From Lachnospiraceae bacterium AD3010 (GTDB lineage Bacteria; Bacillota; Clostridia; Lachnospirales; Lachnospiraceae), in assembly GCA_000622025.1 (NCBI GenBank), contig KK211387.1, forward strand, positions 479,945 through 543,944: DNA of 64,000 nucleotides, read 5' to 3'. A program made the position numbers and the translations under genes. This document shows, piece after piece, positions 18,936 through 27,191 of the stretch. The number at the start of each line of letters is the position of its first letter. Positions within the stretch are counted from its first letter, which is position 1. The notes under the pieces are model-generated. The model worked only from the letters and a program-made list of their open reading frames with translations, did no database searches and had not been told where the DNA came from.

Positions 18936-19044
18936 TGAAGTCGGAATACCATTCCTTCGACAAATCGACGAATCGTGATCTGGATTTTTCCTTGCATAAG
19001 CAATATAAGATCCAAGAAAAAGCGGACAAGGATTGACAGCCATC

Positions 19045-19638
19045 ATGACAATGAAAATTTTTGAAAAGAAAGTTAATAAATCCCCTGAAAAAACAGATGA
19101 TTATATTTCTGTAGCCACTCCCTCTGTATGGCTGTTTATGTCAGCCATGCTTCTTCTGCTTATCGCTATCCTGATATGGGGTTTTGTGGGGAAGGTTCCT
19201 TTGAAGCTTACGACAGTAGGCGTGGGTTATAATTATGACCATCGGATGGAGGCTGATGAGGTTTCCGATGAGAAAAAGGCTAACGGTTATTTTGATGTGG
19301 ATACTTATCTGTGTCTGATAAAGCCTGATAATATCACCGGCAAGAATCTTGATGATAAACCCGCAACCGTGATATTTGAAGACGGAACACAGATCAGCGG
19401 ATACTCAGAGGTAGTGGAAACCGTTCCCTGCAGTTCTGAAGAGACAGAACAGATGCTTAAGGAGCTGTGGCTTAATGAAGACTGGATAAGAAGACGTCTG
19501 GATATGGGTGAATACCGGTACATCATAAATGTATATCTGGACAGATCCGTTCCTTTCACTGCCTATGGAGAGCCGGCCCAGGTCGTTGTCGAGTATGCAC
19601 AGGTTTCGCCGATATACTATCTGTTCGGACAGGAGTAG
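19045..19638 (+). CDS. Short HlyD/NHLM-type secretion accessory membrane protein
   Basis: 197-residue protein with one membrane segment (about residues 28-50, SVWLFMSAMLLLLIAILIWG) after a short basic N-terminus, then an extracytoplasmic domain. Position before two NHLP-type exporters and the membrane anchor followed by a beta-rich domain match the HlyD-like 'NHLM secretion protein', but it is much shorter and lacks an obvious coiled-coil hairpin. It probably forms the extracellular collar of the exporter. The ATG at 19045 has AAGGA 12 bases upstream; a TTG at 19033 is too close to that site. Its spacing to the next gene (26 bases) indicates an operon. Confidence 0.65.
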   Translation: MTMKIFEKKVNKSPEKTDDYISVATPSVWLFMSAMLLLLIAILIWGFVGKVPLKLTTVGVGYNYDHRMEADEVSDEKKANGYFDVDTYLCLIKPDNITGKNLDDKPATVIFEDGTQISGYSEVVETVPCSSEETEQMLKELWLNEDWIRRRLDMGEYRYIINVYLDRSVPFTAYGEPAQVVVEYAQVSPIYYLFGQE

Positions 19639-19664
19639 ACCCAGGCTTCCTGTAATTTTAAGTT

Positions 19665-21848
19665 ATGAAAAATAAACCGTTGGAAGAAAAAAAGAAATCT
19701 GAAAAAGTTGCAAAGCCCCCGGTAATCCTTCAAATGGAGGCGCTTGAATGCGGTGCGGCAAGTCTTGCAATGATACTGGCTTACTATAAATCATGGATTC
19801 CCCTCGAAAAGATCAGAAACGACTGCGGTGTATCAAGAGACGGCAGCAATGCACTTAATATAATCAAAGCAGCGAGAAGCTACGGCTTTACCACCTCGGC
19901 TAAAAAATACACTGTTGAAAGACTGATGGAAGTCGGACGTTTCCCCTGCATCGTATGGTGGGAGGAACAGCACTTTCTTGTTTTGAACGGATTCAGGAAC
20001 GGAAAGGCCTATCTCAACGATCCTGCATATGGAAAGCTGTGCATTCCGGTTGAAGAGTTTGCCGGATCATATTCCGGTCTGTATATATATCTCGAACCAA
20101 ATGAAAACTATGTTCCGACCGGAAAAAAGAAAAGTCCATTCAGGTTTCTTGTCGGAAGGATAAAGGAAAACGGGACCGCATATGCGCTGATCATGATCAC
20201 TGCCTGTGTTATTGCCGTATGTGAGATACTGGTTCCTGTTTTTTCGGATATTTATACCCGGAAAGCTTTGTTCTTATATGATAAAGAGGCACTGAATGTA
20301 TTATTGTTTGTTTTTGGCTTTACAGGCATCTATTATCTGCTTTCCGGAGGACTTAATACAATTATCCGTATGAGGACAATGGGCAGACAGGCCGTTACGT
20401 CCAATATAAAGTATATCAGGACTGTATTAAGGCACCCAATGGAATTCTTTGCTCAACGGATGTCAGGAGATCTGGCGGAAAGACAGCTAGAAAATGATAC
20501 CGTGGCACAGATACTTACAGGTACGTTTGCACCCCTTGTCATCCGGATTGCGCTCCTCTTTGTTTATGCTGCGATCATGATAAGATACAGTATACTTCTT
20601 ACCGCCATAGGTATTTTGGCAGCTGCGGTCAATATTGCGGTCTCTCTTTCGACACAGACACACAGAACGGATATCCTCAGGGTGGCAAAACGAGATGAGG
20701 CGAAGGTCGAGGGCGTTACGGTCATGGGGATTTCCATGATCGAGACGATCAAAGCAAGCGGAGCTGAAACTGGCTTTTTTGAACGCTGGTCCGGAAATTA
20801 TGCTTCATATCTGAAAAACAGGTCCGAATTCCTGAGGATGAACCGTATCATGGCACCACTGCCGGCTCTTGTGGAAAATATCGCTTATGCGCTGGTTCTT
20901 GCCGCAGGAGCGTGGCTTATCATTTCGGGCAGGCTGGGCGAAGGAAGCTTTATTGCGTTTTATGGTCTGCTTAATGCTTTTTTCGTTCCTGTGGACAGCC
21001 TGCTTGCGGCACAGGAGAATGTGCAGGAGATGAATTCCGATATGGAGCGGATCGATGATGTCATCAATTATCCTGACCATCCCGAACCGCCATCTGTTTC
21101 GGATGAGGAACTTAAGAATGCAGATAAGCTGAGCGGAAATATTAAAATAGAGAATGTTACTTTCGGATATTCAAAGCTTAATGAGCCTTTGATCGAGAAT
21201 TTCTCTCTTGAAATAGAGAAAGGCAGCAGAATAGCAATTGTCGGAAGCTCAGGTTCCGGAAAGTCAACAATATCCAAGCTTGTGGCAGGTCTTTACAGGC
21301 CATGGAGCGGGAGTATCACGTTTGACGGAAGGTCTTTTGATGAGATACCGCATGAAATATTTACGGCCTCGGTATCAATGGTCGATCAGGAAGCGGTAAT
21401 GTTTGATGATACCATAGAGAATAATATCAGGATGTGGGATGAAACCATAGAGGATTATGATATTATCCTCGCTGCCAGGGATTCCGATATTCATGAAGAC
21501 ATTATCCGCAGAAAGGGCGGATACAGCTCAAGACTGGCAGAAAACGGCAGGGATCTTTCCGGCGGTCAGAAGCAGAGACTGGAGATTGCAAGAGCATTAT
21601 CGGTGGAACCGTCCATAATAATCTTGGATGAGGCAACGAGCGCACTGGATGCCAAAACGGAGTACGAGGTTGCGAAAGCCATAACAAACAGGGGGATAAC
21701 CTGCCTGATAGTTGCACACAGACTCTCGACCATCAGGGACTGTGACAGGATAATAGTACTTGACGACGGTGAAGTGGTCGAAGAGGGTACACATGATGAA
21801 CTGATGGCAATGGAAGGATATTACAGTAATCTTGTGAGGATGGAATAG
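19665..21848 (+). CDS. NHLP-type peptidase C39/ABC exporter (PCAT)
   Basis: 727-residue fusion that cuts double-glycine leaders and exports the peptide. Residues 1-150 form the C39 peptidase: Cys29 in LECGAASLA, His103 in EEQHFLVL and Asp119 in LNDPAYG complete the triad, so it should be active. Residues about 165-440 are the membrane domain, and 490-727 the ATPase: Walker A GSSGSGKS, signature LSGGQKQRLEIAR, Walker B IIILDEATSALD, switch AHRLSTIRD. This matches the NHLP-family peptidase/permease/ATPase. The only double-glycine substrates seen nearby are the three small precursors at 24.1-24.7 kb. The next gene begins 7 bases after the stop. Confidence 0.93.
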   Translation: MKNKPLEEKKKSEKVAKPPVILQMEALECGAASLAMILAYYKSWIPLEKIRNDCGVSRDGSNALNIIKAARSYGFTTSAKKYTVERLMEVGRFPCIVWWEEQHFLVLNGFRNGKAYLNDPAYGKLCIPVEEFAGSYSGLYIYLEPNENYVPTGKKKSPFRFLVGRIKENGTAYALIMITACVIAVCEILVPVFSDIYTRKALFLYDKEALNVLLFVFGFTGIYYLLSGGLNTIIRMRTMGRQAVTSNIKYIRTVLRHPMEFFAQRMSGDLAERQLENDTVAQILTGTFAPLVIRIALLFVYAAIMIRYSILLTAIGILAAAVNIAVSLSTQTHRTDILRVAKRDEAKVEGVTVMGISMIETIKASGAETGFFERWSGNYASYLKNRSEFLRMNRIMAPLPALVENIAYALVLAAGAWLIISGRLGEGSFIAFYGLLNAFFVPVDSLLAAQENVQEMNSDMERIDDVINYPDHPEPPSVSDEELKNADKLSGNIKIENVTFGYSKLNEPLIENFSLEIEKGSRIAIVGSSGSGKSTISKLVAGLYRPWSGSITFDGRSFDEIPHEIFTASVSMVDQEAVMFDDTIENNIRMWDETIEDYDIILAARDSDIHEDIIRRKGGYSSRLAENGRDLSGGQKQRLEIARALSVEPSIIILDEATSALDAKTEYEVAKAITNRGITCLIVAHRLSTIRDCDRIIVLDDGEVVEEGTHDELMAMEGYYSNLVRME

Positions 21849-21855
21849 GGATCGG

Positions 21856-24033
21856 ATGTCTGTTTTCGGCGAACAGTTTTTATCCAGAAGAAACCGGGAT
21901 AAAACAGAACTGGACAATGCAATACAGGAAGTCTTTGATGCTGCAAGGGGAAATGAGTGCTTTCACTTCAGTGGAAATACGGATGAGCATGTTCGTGAAG
22001 AGCTTGAAAAGATATGCTTTTATTTTGGCATAAAGGCCGATCATGACATACCGGAATGTGATGACATAGAAGATATGGTGGATTATATAACCCGTCCGTA
22101 CGCCATTATGAGACGACGTATAATTCTTAAGGGTATGTGGTGGAGAAACGGAGACGGACCTATCCTTGCGCTGAAAAAGGATAATGATGAAGTAACGGCA
22201 CTTTTACCCGGTAAGATGGGTGGATATAATTACACGGACAGTAAAACCGACAGCAGGGTCCGCATAAATGCCCATAATAAGAATGAGTTCAAAGAGGAGG
22301 CAGTATGCTTTTATAAACCTCTTCCTCTGAGGCCCGTATCCTCCAAAGAAATGATATATCTCCTTATTAAGAACCTGTCTGTCGTGGATATCTTCATGAT
22401 GCTTTTTTCGGGACTCACCGTTACCGCTACGGCTTTGCTGATCCCGTTTATAACCGAAATGATCTTTTCACTTGTGATCCCTACGGAAAAGATCACTCTG
22501 ATCTGGTCTTTTGCCGCACTGCTGATAGTGGCGGCAGTATCGTCCTTTATCGTTTCGGTGATAAGACATGGGTATATGGACAGGATAAAGGGCAGAATGG
22601 AAATCTACCTGATGCATGGAATCATGGGCAGGATCATAAGCCTTCCGGCATCCTTTTTCGAGGATAAATCCACGGGCTCTCTTGCCGGAGTTGTGGAAAA
22701 TATACGCCAACTGCCTGCAATACTTATCGATTCGGTTTTGACACCGATCGTGAACACCGCATTTTCAATGCTTTTTATCATACAGATTGCGATGATATCT
22801 CCACAGCTTTTGAGACCGGTGCTCATCACTTTTTTACTGCAGCTTCTGATTATCGTGATATGTACTGTGCAGTCATCAGCACTTGCAAAAAAAGAACTGA
22901 TGTATGCCAGCAGGATACAGGGTATGGCGGTTGCCGTATATGATGGGATCCAGAGGATCAAATTAAGCGGCAGTGAATCACGGGTCATGGCTAACTGGTC
23001 CGGGCTATACAGTCACAAGGCATCGGCTGCCTACCCGGTTTATTTTCCGGCAAGCTTTCAGCATGAACTGATCGCCTTTGCGTCAATGATGGGAATGCTC
23101 GCAGCGTTTTATGAGGGCTTCATGGCACACCTGGAGGTTTCCGGGTTTGCCGCATTCATTGCAGCTTTCGCCTTTCTGACCGGCAGTATGAATGAACTGT
23201 CAGAAAACGGCAGGTCTCTAGCCATGCTCGGCCCCATCCTTAAAATGTCGGAGGACATTTTAAGAGAGGTTCCCGAGATTTCAAAAGACAAAAAAATAGT
23301 CCGGAAACTAAGTGGTAAAATAGAAGTAAGAGATCTGTCCTTCAGATACAACAGCGAATCTCCGCTCATTTTTAACAGATTGTCCTTAACGGTCAATCCG
23401 GGAGAATACATTGCCATAGTCGGAAAAAGCGGATGCGGCAAATCTACTCTTATGCGGATACTAATGGGATTTGAGAAAGCATCTGAAGGAAATGTGATCT
23501 ATGACGATATTGATATCGACAGGTTAGACCCCAGATCCCTGAGACGGAATATCGGAGCGGTGATGCAGAACGGCAGTCTTTTCAATGAGAGTATTTATCA
23601 GAATATTGCCATTTCTGCTCCGGGGATCGGAATGGATGCAGCATGGGAGGTGGCAAGAAAAGCCGGGATAGCCGAAGATATCGAAAACATGCCCATGAGG
23701 ATGAAAACACTGATACCACAGGGGGGAGGCGGAATCTCGGGCGGACAGAAGCAGAGGATCATGATCGCCAGGGCGATCGCCGCGGAGTCTGCCATACTGA
23801 TGTTTGATGAGGCGACCAGTGCCCTTGATAATATCACCCAGAAGATCGTATCGGATTCACTTGATGAATTGAACTGTACACGTATTGTTATTGCCCACAG
23901 GCTGTCAACGATCAGGAACTGTGACAGGATACTGGTGCTCGACAACGGAACGATCATAGAACAGGGGAATTATGATGAGCTGATAAAGCTTAATGGTTTT
24001 TTTGCTGATCTGGTAAAACGTCAGCAGATATAA
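21856..24033 (+). CDS. NHLP-type ABC exporter permease/ATPase, second subunit
   Basis: 725 residues. The N-terminal 170 or so are a cytoplasmic domain typical of the second NHLP exporter subunit and lack the C39 triad. A membrane domain follows (about 175-430), then an intact ATPase: GKSGCGKST, ISGGQKQRIMIAR, ILMFDEATSALD, AHRLSTIRN. It is expected to pair with the PCAT protein. ATG 21856 overlaps nothing and follows a GGGATCGG site. Precursor gene 1 starts 24 bases after its stop, so exporter and cargo are linked transcriptionally. Confidence 0.92.
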   Translation: MSVFGEQFLSRRNRDKTELDNAIQEVFDAARGNECFHFSGNTDEHVREELEKICFYFGIKADHDIPECDDIEDMVDYITRPYAIMRRRIILKGMWWRNGDGPILALKKDNDEVTALLPGKMGGYNYTDSKTDSRVRINAHNKNEFKEEAVCFYKPLPLRPVSSKEMIYLLIKNLSVVDIFMMLFSGLTVTATALLIPFITEMIFSLVIPTEKITLIWSFAALLIVAAVSSFIVSVIRHGYMDRIKGRMEIYLMHGIMGRIISLPASFFEDKSTGSLAGVVENIRQLPAILIDSVLTPIVNTAFSMLFIIQIAMISPQLLRPVLITFLLQLLIIVICTVQSSALAKKELMYASRIQGMAVAVYDGIQRIKLSGSESRVMANWSGLYSHKASAAYPVYFPASFQHELIAFASMMGMLAAFYEGFMAHLEVSGFAAFIAAFAFLTGSMNELSENGRSLAMLGPILKMSEDILREVPEISKDKKIVRKLSGKIEVRDLSFRYNSESPLIFNRLSLTVNPGEYIAIVGKSGCGKSTLMRILMGFEKASEGNVIYDDIDIDRLDPRSLRRNIGAVMQNGSLFNESIYQNIAISAPGIGMDAAWEVARKAGIAEDIENMPMRMKTLIPQGGGGISGGQKQRIMIARAIAAESAILMFDEATSALDNITQKIVSDSLDELNCTRIVIAHRLSTIRNCDRILVLDNGTIIEQGNYDELIKLNGFFADLVKRQQI

Positions 24034-24057
24034 ATATTTATGAAAGGAGAAAGGACA

Positions 24058-24219
24058 ATGAGTGAAGAAAAGAAAAAAGATGTGTCAGAAGAGGAAAAGG
24101 AGGAGGTAAAGAAGAGTCCCGAACCGAAGGAAGAGGACGTAAGCGATGAAGAGCTGGGCGCAACAGCAGGTGGTGAAATCCGTTCCGGAAAAACCGACAG
24201 GAACAGGATTGATGACTAA
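24058..24219 (+). CDS. Double-glycine precursor peptide 1 (TDRNRID family)
   Basis: 53-residue peptide. A Glu/Lys-rich leader of 39 residues ends in DVSDEELGATAGG, the classic double-glycine motif recognised by C39 exporters. The predicted core is only 14 residues, EIRSGKTDRNRIDD. It contains no Cys, Ser-rich or aromatic cluster, and no modification enzyme is encoded nearby, so an unmodified linear peptide is likely. The ATG follows AAAGGAG with 8 bases spacing, and the same ATGAAAGGAG block precedes all three paralogues. Closely linked to the exporter genes. Confidence 0.85.
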   Translation: MSEEKKKDVSEEEKEEVKKSPEPKEEDVSDEELGATAGGEIRSGKTDRNRIDD

Positions 24220-24243
24220 GGACTTTTGTAACTATTCAGAACA

Positions 24244-24372
24244 GTCACTTGCGGAACCGCAAGTGACGTATGAAAACCAAGGCATTATGGCATTCGGCTC
24301 ATCGTGCGAAGCACGATTTAATTAGCCGAATGCGCAGTATCTATTCAGAATCCGAAGGGTTATGAATAGATA
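24244..24372. repeat. Cluster of three palindromic repeats between precursors 1 and 2
   Basis: Three hairpins in a row: GTCACTTGCGG-aa-CCGCAAGTGAC (24244-24267, also at 9185); CATTCGGCT...AGCCGAATG enclosing ATCGTGC-gaa-GCACGAT (24291-24332); and TATCTATTCA...TGAATAGATA (24338-24372), which with its flank AATGCGCAG recurs at 42094-42136. They separate the first precursor from the other two and could tune mRNA stability or read-through. Confidence 0.7.
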
Positions 24373-24400
24373 CGGACATTTTATGAAAGGAGAAAGAACA

Positions 24401-24562
24401 ATGAGTGAAGAAAAGAACAAAGATGCAGTAGAAGAGGTAAAGGAAGAGGTAAAGGAGAGTCCCGAACCGAAGGAAGAGGACGTGAGCGATGAAGAGCTGA
24501 GTGCAACAGCAGGTGGCAGTCCCTTAACCGGAAAAACCGACAGGAACAGGATCGATGATTAA
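24401..24562 (+). CDS. Double-glycine precursor peptide 2 (TDRNRID family)
   Basis: 53 residues, paralogue of precursor 1: leader ends DVSDEELSATAGG, predicted core SPLTGKTDRNRIDD (14 residues). Leader and the last eight core residues are almost unchanged while the first core residues vary. ATG 24401 with AAAGGAG upstream; an in-frame upstream ATG at 24362 lies in hairpin DNA and is unlikely to be used. Confidence 0.85.
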   Translation: MSEEKNKDAVEEVKEEVKESPEPKEEDVSDEELSATAGGSPLTGKTDRNRIDD

Positions 24563-24590
24563 GGATATTTTTATGAAAGGAGAAGGAATA

Positions 24591-24746
24591 ATGAGTGAAG
24601 AAAAGAACAAAGATGTGGCAGAAGAGGTAAAGGAGGAGGTGAAGGAGAATCCCGAACCGAAGGAAGAGGACGTAAGCGATGAAGAGCTGGGCGCAACAGC
24701 AGGTGGCATGCCCGGAGTGACGGACAGGAACAGGATTGACATTTAG
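24591..24746 (+). CDS. Double-glycine precursor peptide 3 (TDRNRID family)
   Basis: 51 residues. Leader ends DVSDEELGATAGG; predicted core MPGVTDRNRIDI (12 residues), shorter and lacking the Gly-Lys before TDRNRID. It starts 28 bases after precursor 2 and is followed by a hairpin and the protease gene. Conservation of TDRNRID in all three cores against variable core N-termini suggests that the C-terminal heptapeptide is the active or recognised part. Confidence 0.85.
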   Translation: MSEEKNKDVAEEVKEEVKENPEPKEEDVSDEELGATAGGMPGVTDRNRIDI

Positions 24747-24758
24747 AGAAATGGATAA

Positions 24759-24788
24759 GAGACCTCATTGCGGATGCATTGAGGTCTC
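24759..24788 (+). terminator. Hairpin between precursor 3 and protease gene (possible attenuator)
   Basis: GAGACCTCA (24759-24767) pairs with TGAGGTCTC (24780-24788), perfect 9-bp stem, followed by ATTTT. The weak T-tract suggests partial termination, which would give high peptide and low protease mRNA. Confidence 0.55.
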
Positions 24789-24802
24789 ATTTTACAGGTA
24801 CT

Positions 24803-27049
24803 ATGAGAAAGATCACATTGATGCTCTATATTGTGGGATCGGATCTTGAGAGGAAGCTTTTGATCCATACCAGAATGCTCCTTGGTCTGATGGAAGGAAT
24901 ATATGAGTATAAGAGAATGACCGCTGATAATGAAAAGACTGATGATTATGCCATACTGGCAGAAACAGGCGGTGTCTGTCTTGATCCGGAAAACACCGTA
25001 ACCTGTAGCATCGGGGATGATGCGAAACAGGAATACGGCAGACTGAGGGAAAGATTATCGGACGGGTTAAGGCTAAGGAAAGAGAACGGCAGTGATTCAG
25101 CAGGCAGAAAATCGACAAGGCTTGATTCGCTTTATAAGATCACCTGGGAGAAGAACGAGAGATGGGTTGTTGAGGATGAGAGCATTTCTCCCTTTCCGGA
25201 CGGTGTGAAAAAGAACGGTTCCCTTTTGATGACAGAGAAGGATGAGAACGGCCGCGTTGTTGAGCTTATGGACTTTATTTTAGAATCCGTACGCCTGTTT
25301 CCCGCAAGACAGTATATGCTCATACTATGCGGACACGGAGGCGGTCCATTGTGGGGCTTCGGGGAAGATGAAAGAAATGATGATGAGATGATCATATCCT
25401 CCGATCTTATCAGGATGATGCCCGCCATAAGGGACTGTCTCGGCGGAAGGAAGCTTTCGCTCATAGGTTATGACAGCTGCAGGATGGCGCATCTGGAAGC
25501 CATTACGGCATGGTCTAATGGAGCGAGAAATATGGTCGCTGTCGAAAACAGCTCCAAGGGGGTCGGATGGCTAAGCTCCAATACGGTAAGGACACTGTTA
25601 CAAGAATGTCACGTAAGTCCTGAGGGACTAAGCGATGCAGCGTTTGACCGGTCCGTCCTGCCAAAAGTATTGGATGAACTGTATAAAGATTATCTTATGT
25701 CACAGGAAGCTGTCATATTATCAGCCATAGATATTGATGCGGAAAAGACAGATGCTTTTATGAAAGCTCTGAAGGATCTGAGCACAGGCCTTGCTGACAA
25801 AATGATGGTTGATCCGATCGAAGCATACCGGACGCTTGCAGCCATACGCGACCGGTCTCAGAGGATCGATGAGTACAGCATTGATCTTTTGCTCTTTGCA
25901 AAAGAGGCTGCCGATTCCGGCTTTTTTGGCTCTGACGGAGACATTCGGGAAAAGTACTTAAGACTTAAGGATTGTATTGACGACATGGTCTTAAGACTTG
26001 GTGTATCGGAAGGGGTGTTTATTGAAGGTGTATCCGGCATATCATTATTCTTCCCGGATTCGGATTCTACTACCGTGAATTCCAACTGGGAGAAGTATCT
26101 TTTCAGTCACAGGAAAAGCCGTGATGAAAAACACCTGACATGGCCGTTTAAGGGTTATGAAACAGGCCTTTTGCAGCCTGAGGATTCGGTGGAAGCGGCA
26201 GATTTCTGCAGTGAATATGACGACCTTAAGGAAGGTTATTGGCAGTTGGCCGGTTATTTTAATGCCATAAGGGAAACGGCCAGACTCCTTGAAGATAATA
26301 AGAACAAAAAGCAGGAGCTTATGCGTAAGATGGAACATGAGCTCTTCGTATACGGAATGTCAGAGCTGCCTGTTTATTCCGAAACAGAGTCTGTCTGTGA
26401 CCGGCTGCTCGAGATAAGAGACAGAAATGAATATACCGAAGGATATTACCGGAATGTGATCCTTAAAGTTATTTATGAAGGACAGGACGGAAGTTTTACA
26501 AGGAGACGGGGACTGGGATATATTCCGTCCCGGGGATATGCCCTGGACGGCAGGGACGGTGACGGCCTTATGTGGTTTATGGTCTCGGATGGGGAAAATA
26601 AGTTTCCGGTCCATATATACAGGACAGAGGGCAGTGATCCTTTCGGGGGAAGGACGGTTATTCTGGTGCCCGCCCTGACCGGCCGCAGGATCCGTATGCT
26701 TCGTATCCTGTTTGAGAAAGGCTCTGTGACCGGCAGGCTGACCGGTCATTACAGTTATTATTTCCAGTATGACCGGCTCTCAGATTATAAAAGCGGCGCC
26801 GGGGAGCTGACCGGAAAGGAGATCATATTCCTTGGCTCCGTTTCTGAAGGCGCCGGTTATAAAATGACTTTTTTTGAGGATAAAGCGGCAGATTTTGCTA
26901 TCGGATCTGTCTCTCATGGTATTGATAATGTCCTTTTTATCAGAGGAAGCTTTGACCCGGATGGATTTTCCTCACGGTATGAGTCGGTAACTGTCAGGGA
27001 TTTCAGGCGGGACATATTTGGAAATGAGACGGAAGTCAGAATAACTTAA
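24803..27049 (+). CDS. Clostripain-like (peptidase C11) cysteine protease
   Basis: 748-residue protein with the caspase-like C11 fold. The catalytic pair is visible: His178 in LILCGHGGGPLWG and Cys226 in LIGYDSCRMAHLEA, and AVENSSKGVGW follows as in clostripains. No signal peptide or membrane segment is seen, so it would act in the cytosol unless exported by another route. The C-terminal half (after about 450) is not recognised. Clostripain family members typically cut after Arg, and the neighbouring peptide cores contain Arg-Asn-Arg; processing or degradation of the peptides is a reasonable inference. The start is ATG 24803, with only a weak binding site. Confidence 0.8.
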   Translation: MRKITLMLYIVGSDLERKLLIHTRMLLGLMEGIYEYKRMTADNEKTDDYAILAETGGVCLDPENTVTCSIGDDAKQEYGRLRERLSDGLRLRKENGSDSAGRKSTRLDSLYKITWEKNERWVVEDESISPFPDGVKKNGSLLMTEKDENGRVVELMDFILESVRLFPARQYMLILCGHGGGPLWGFGEDERNDDEMIISSDLIRMMPAIRDCLGGRKLSLIGYDSCRMAHLEAITAWSNGARNMVAVENSSKGVGWLSSNTVRTLLQECHVSPEGLSDAAFDRSVLPKVLDELYKDYLMSQEAVILSAIDIDAEKTDAFMKALKDLSTGLADKMMVDPIEAYRTLAAIRDRSQRIDEYSIDLLLFAKEAADSGFFGSDGDIREKYLRLKDCIDDMVLRLGVSEGVFIEGVSGISLFFPDSDSTTVNSNWEKYLFSHRKSRDEKHLTWPFKGYETGLLQPEDSVEAADFCSEYDDLKEGYWQLAGYFNAIRETARLLEDNKNKKQELMRKMEHELFVYGMSELPVYSETESVCDRLLEIRDRNEYTEGYYRNVILKVIYEGQDGSFTRRRGLGYIPSRGYALDGRDGDGLMWFMVSDGENKFPVHIYRTEGSDPFGGRTVILVPALTGRRIRMLRILFEKGSVTGRLTGHYSYYFQYDRLSDYKSGAGELTGKEIIFLGSVSEGAGYKMTFFEDKAADFAIGSVSHGIDNVLFIRGSFDPDGFSSRYESVTVRDFRRDIFGNETEVRIT

Positions 27050-27051
27050 TT

Positions 27052-27191
27052 CCATCCATTTCCTGGCAATAGAAAAAGCAGCAAATCTCCGTGATCTGCT
27101 GCTTTGTGAGTGCACGGGCTGCGGAAGCTATGCAAATGTCTGTCCCGCAAAGGAGCGGTATGAAAGCTATATCAGGCTTGCCGGCGTTTGA
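27052..27191 (+). pseudogene. Remnant of an RnfC-like Fe-S protein C-terminus
   Basis: A plus-strand open stretch with no start reads EKAANLRDLLLCECTGCGSY then ANVCPAKERYESYIRLAGV before TGA at 27189-27191. It resembles the second 4Fe-4S motif of RnfC/SLBB proteins (C..CG.C..VCP, then YIRLAK), with the third Cys replaced by Tyr. It lies between the protease gene and the convergent phosphatase gene. The hairpin AAAGCAGCA/TGCTGCTTT (27075-27105) inside it may terminate the protease transcript. Confidence 0.45.
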
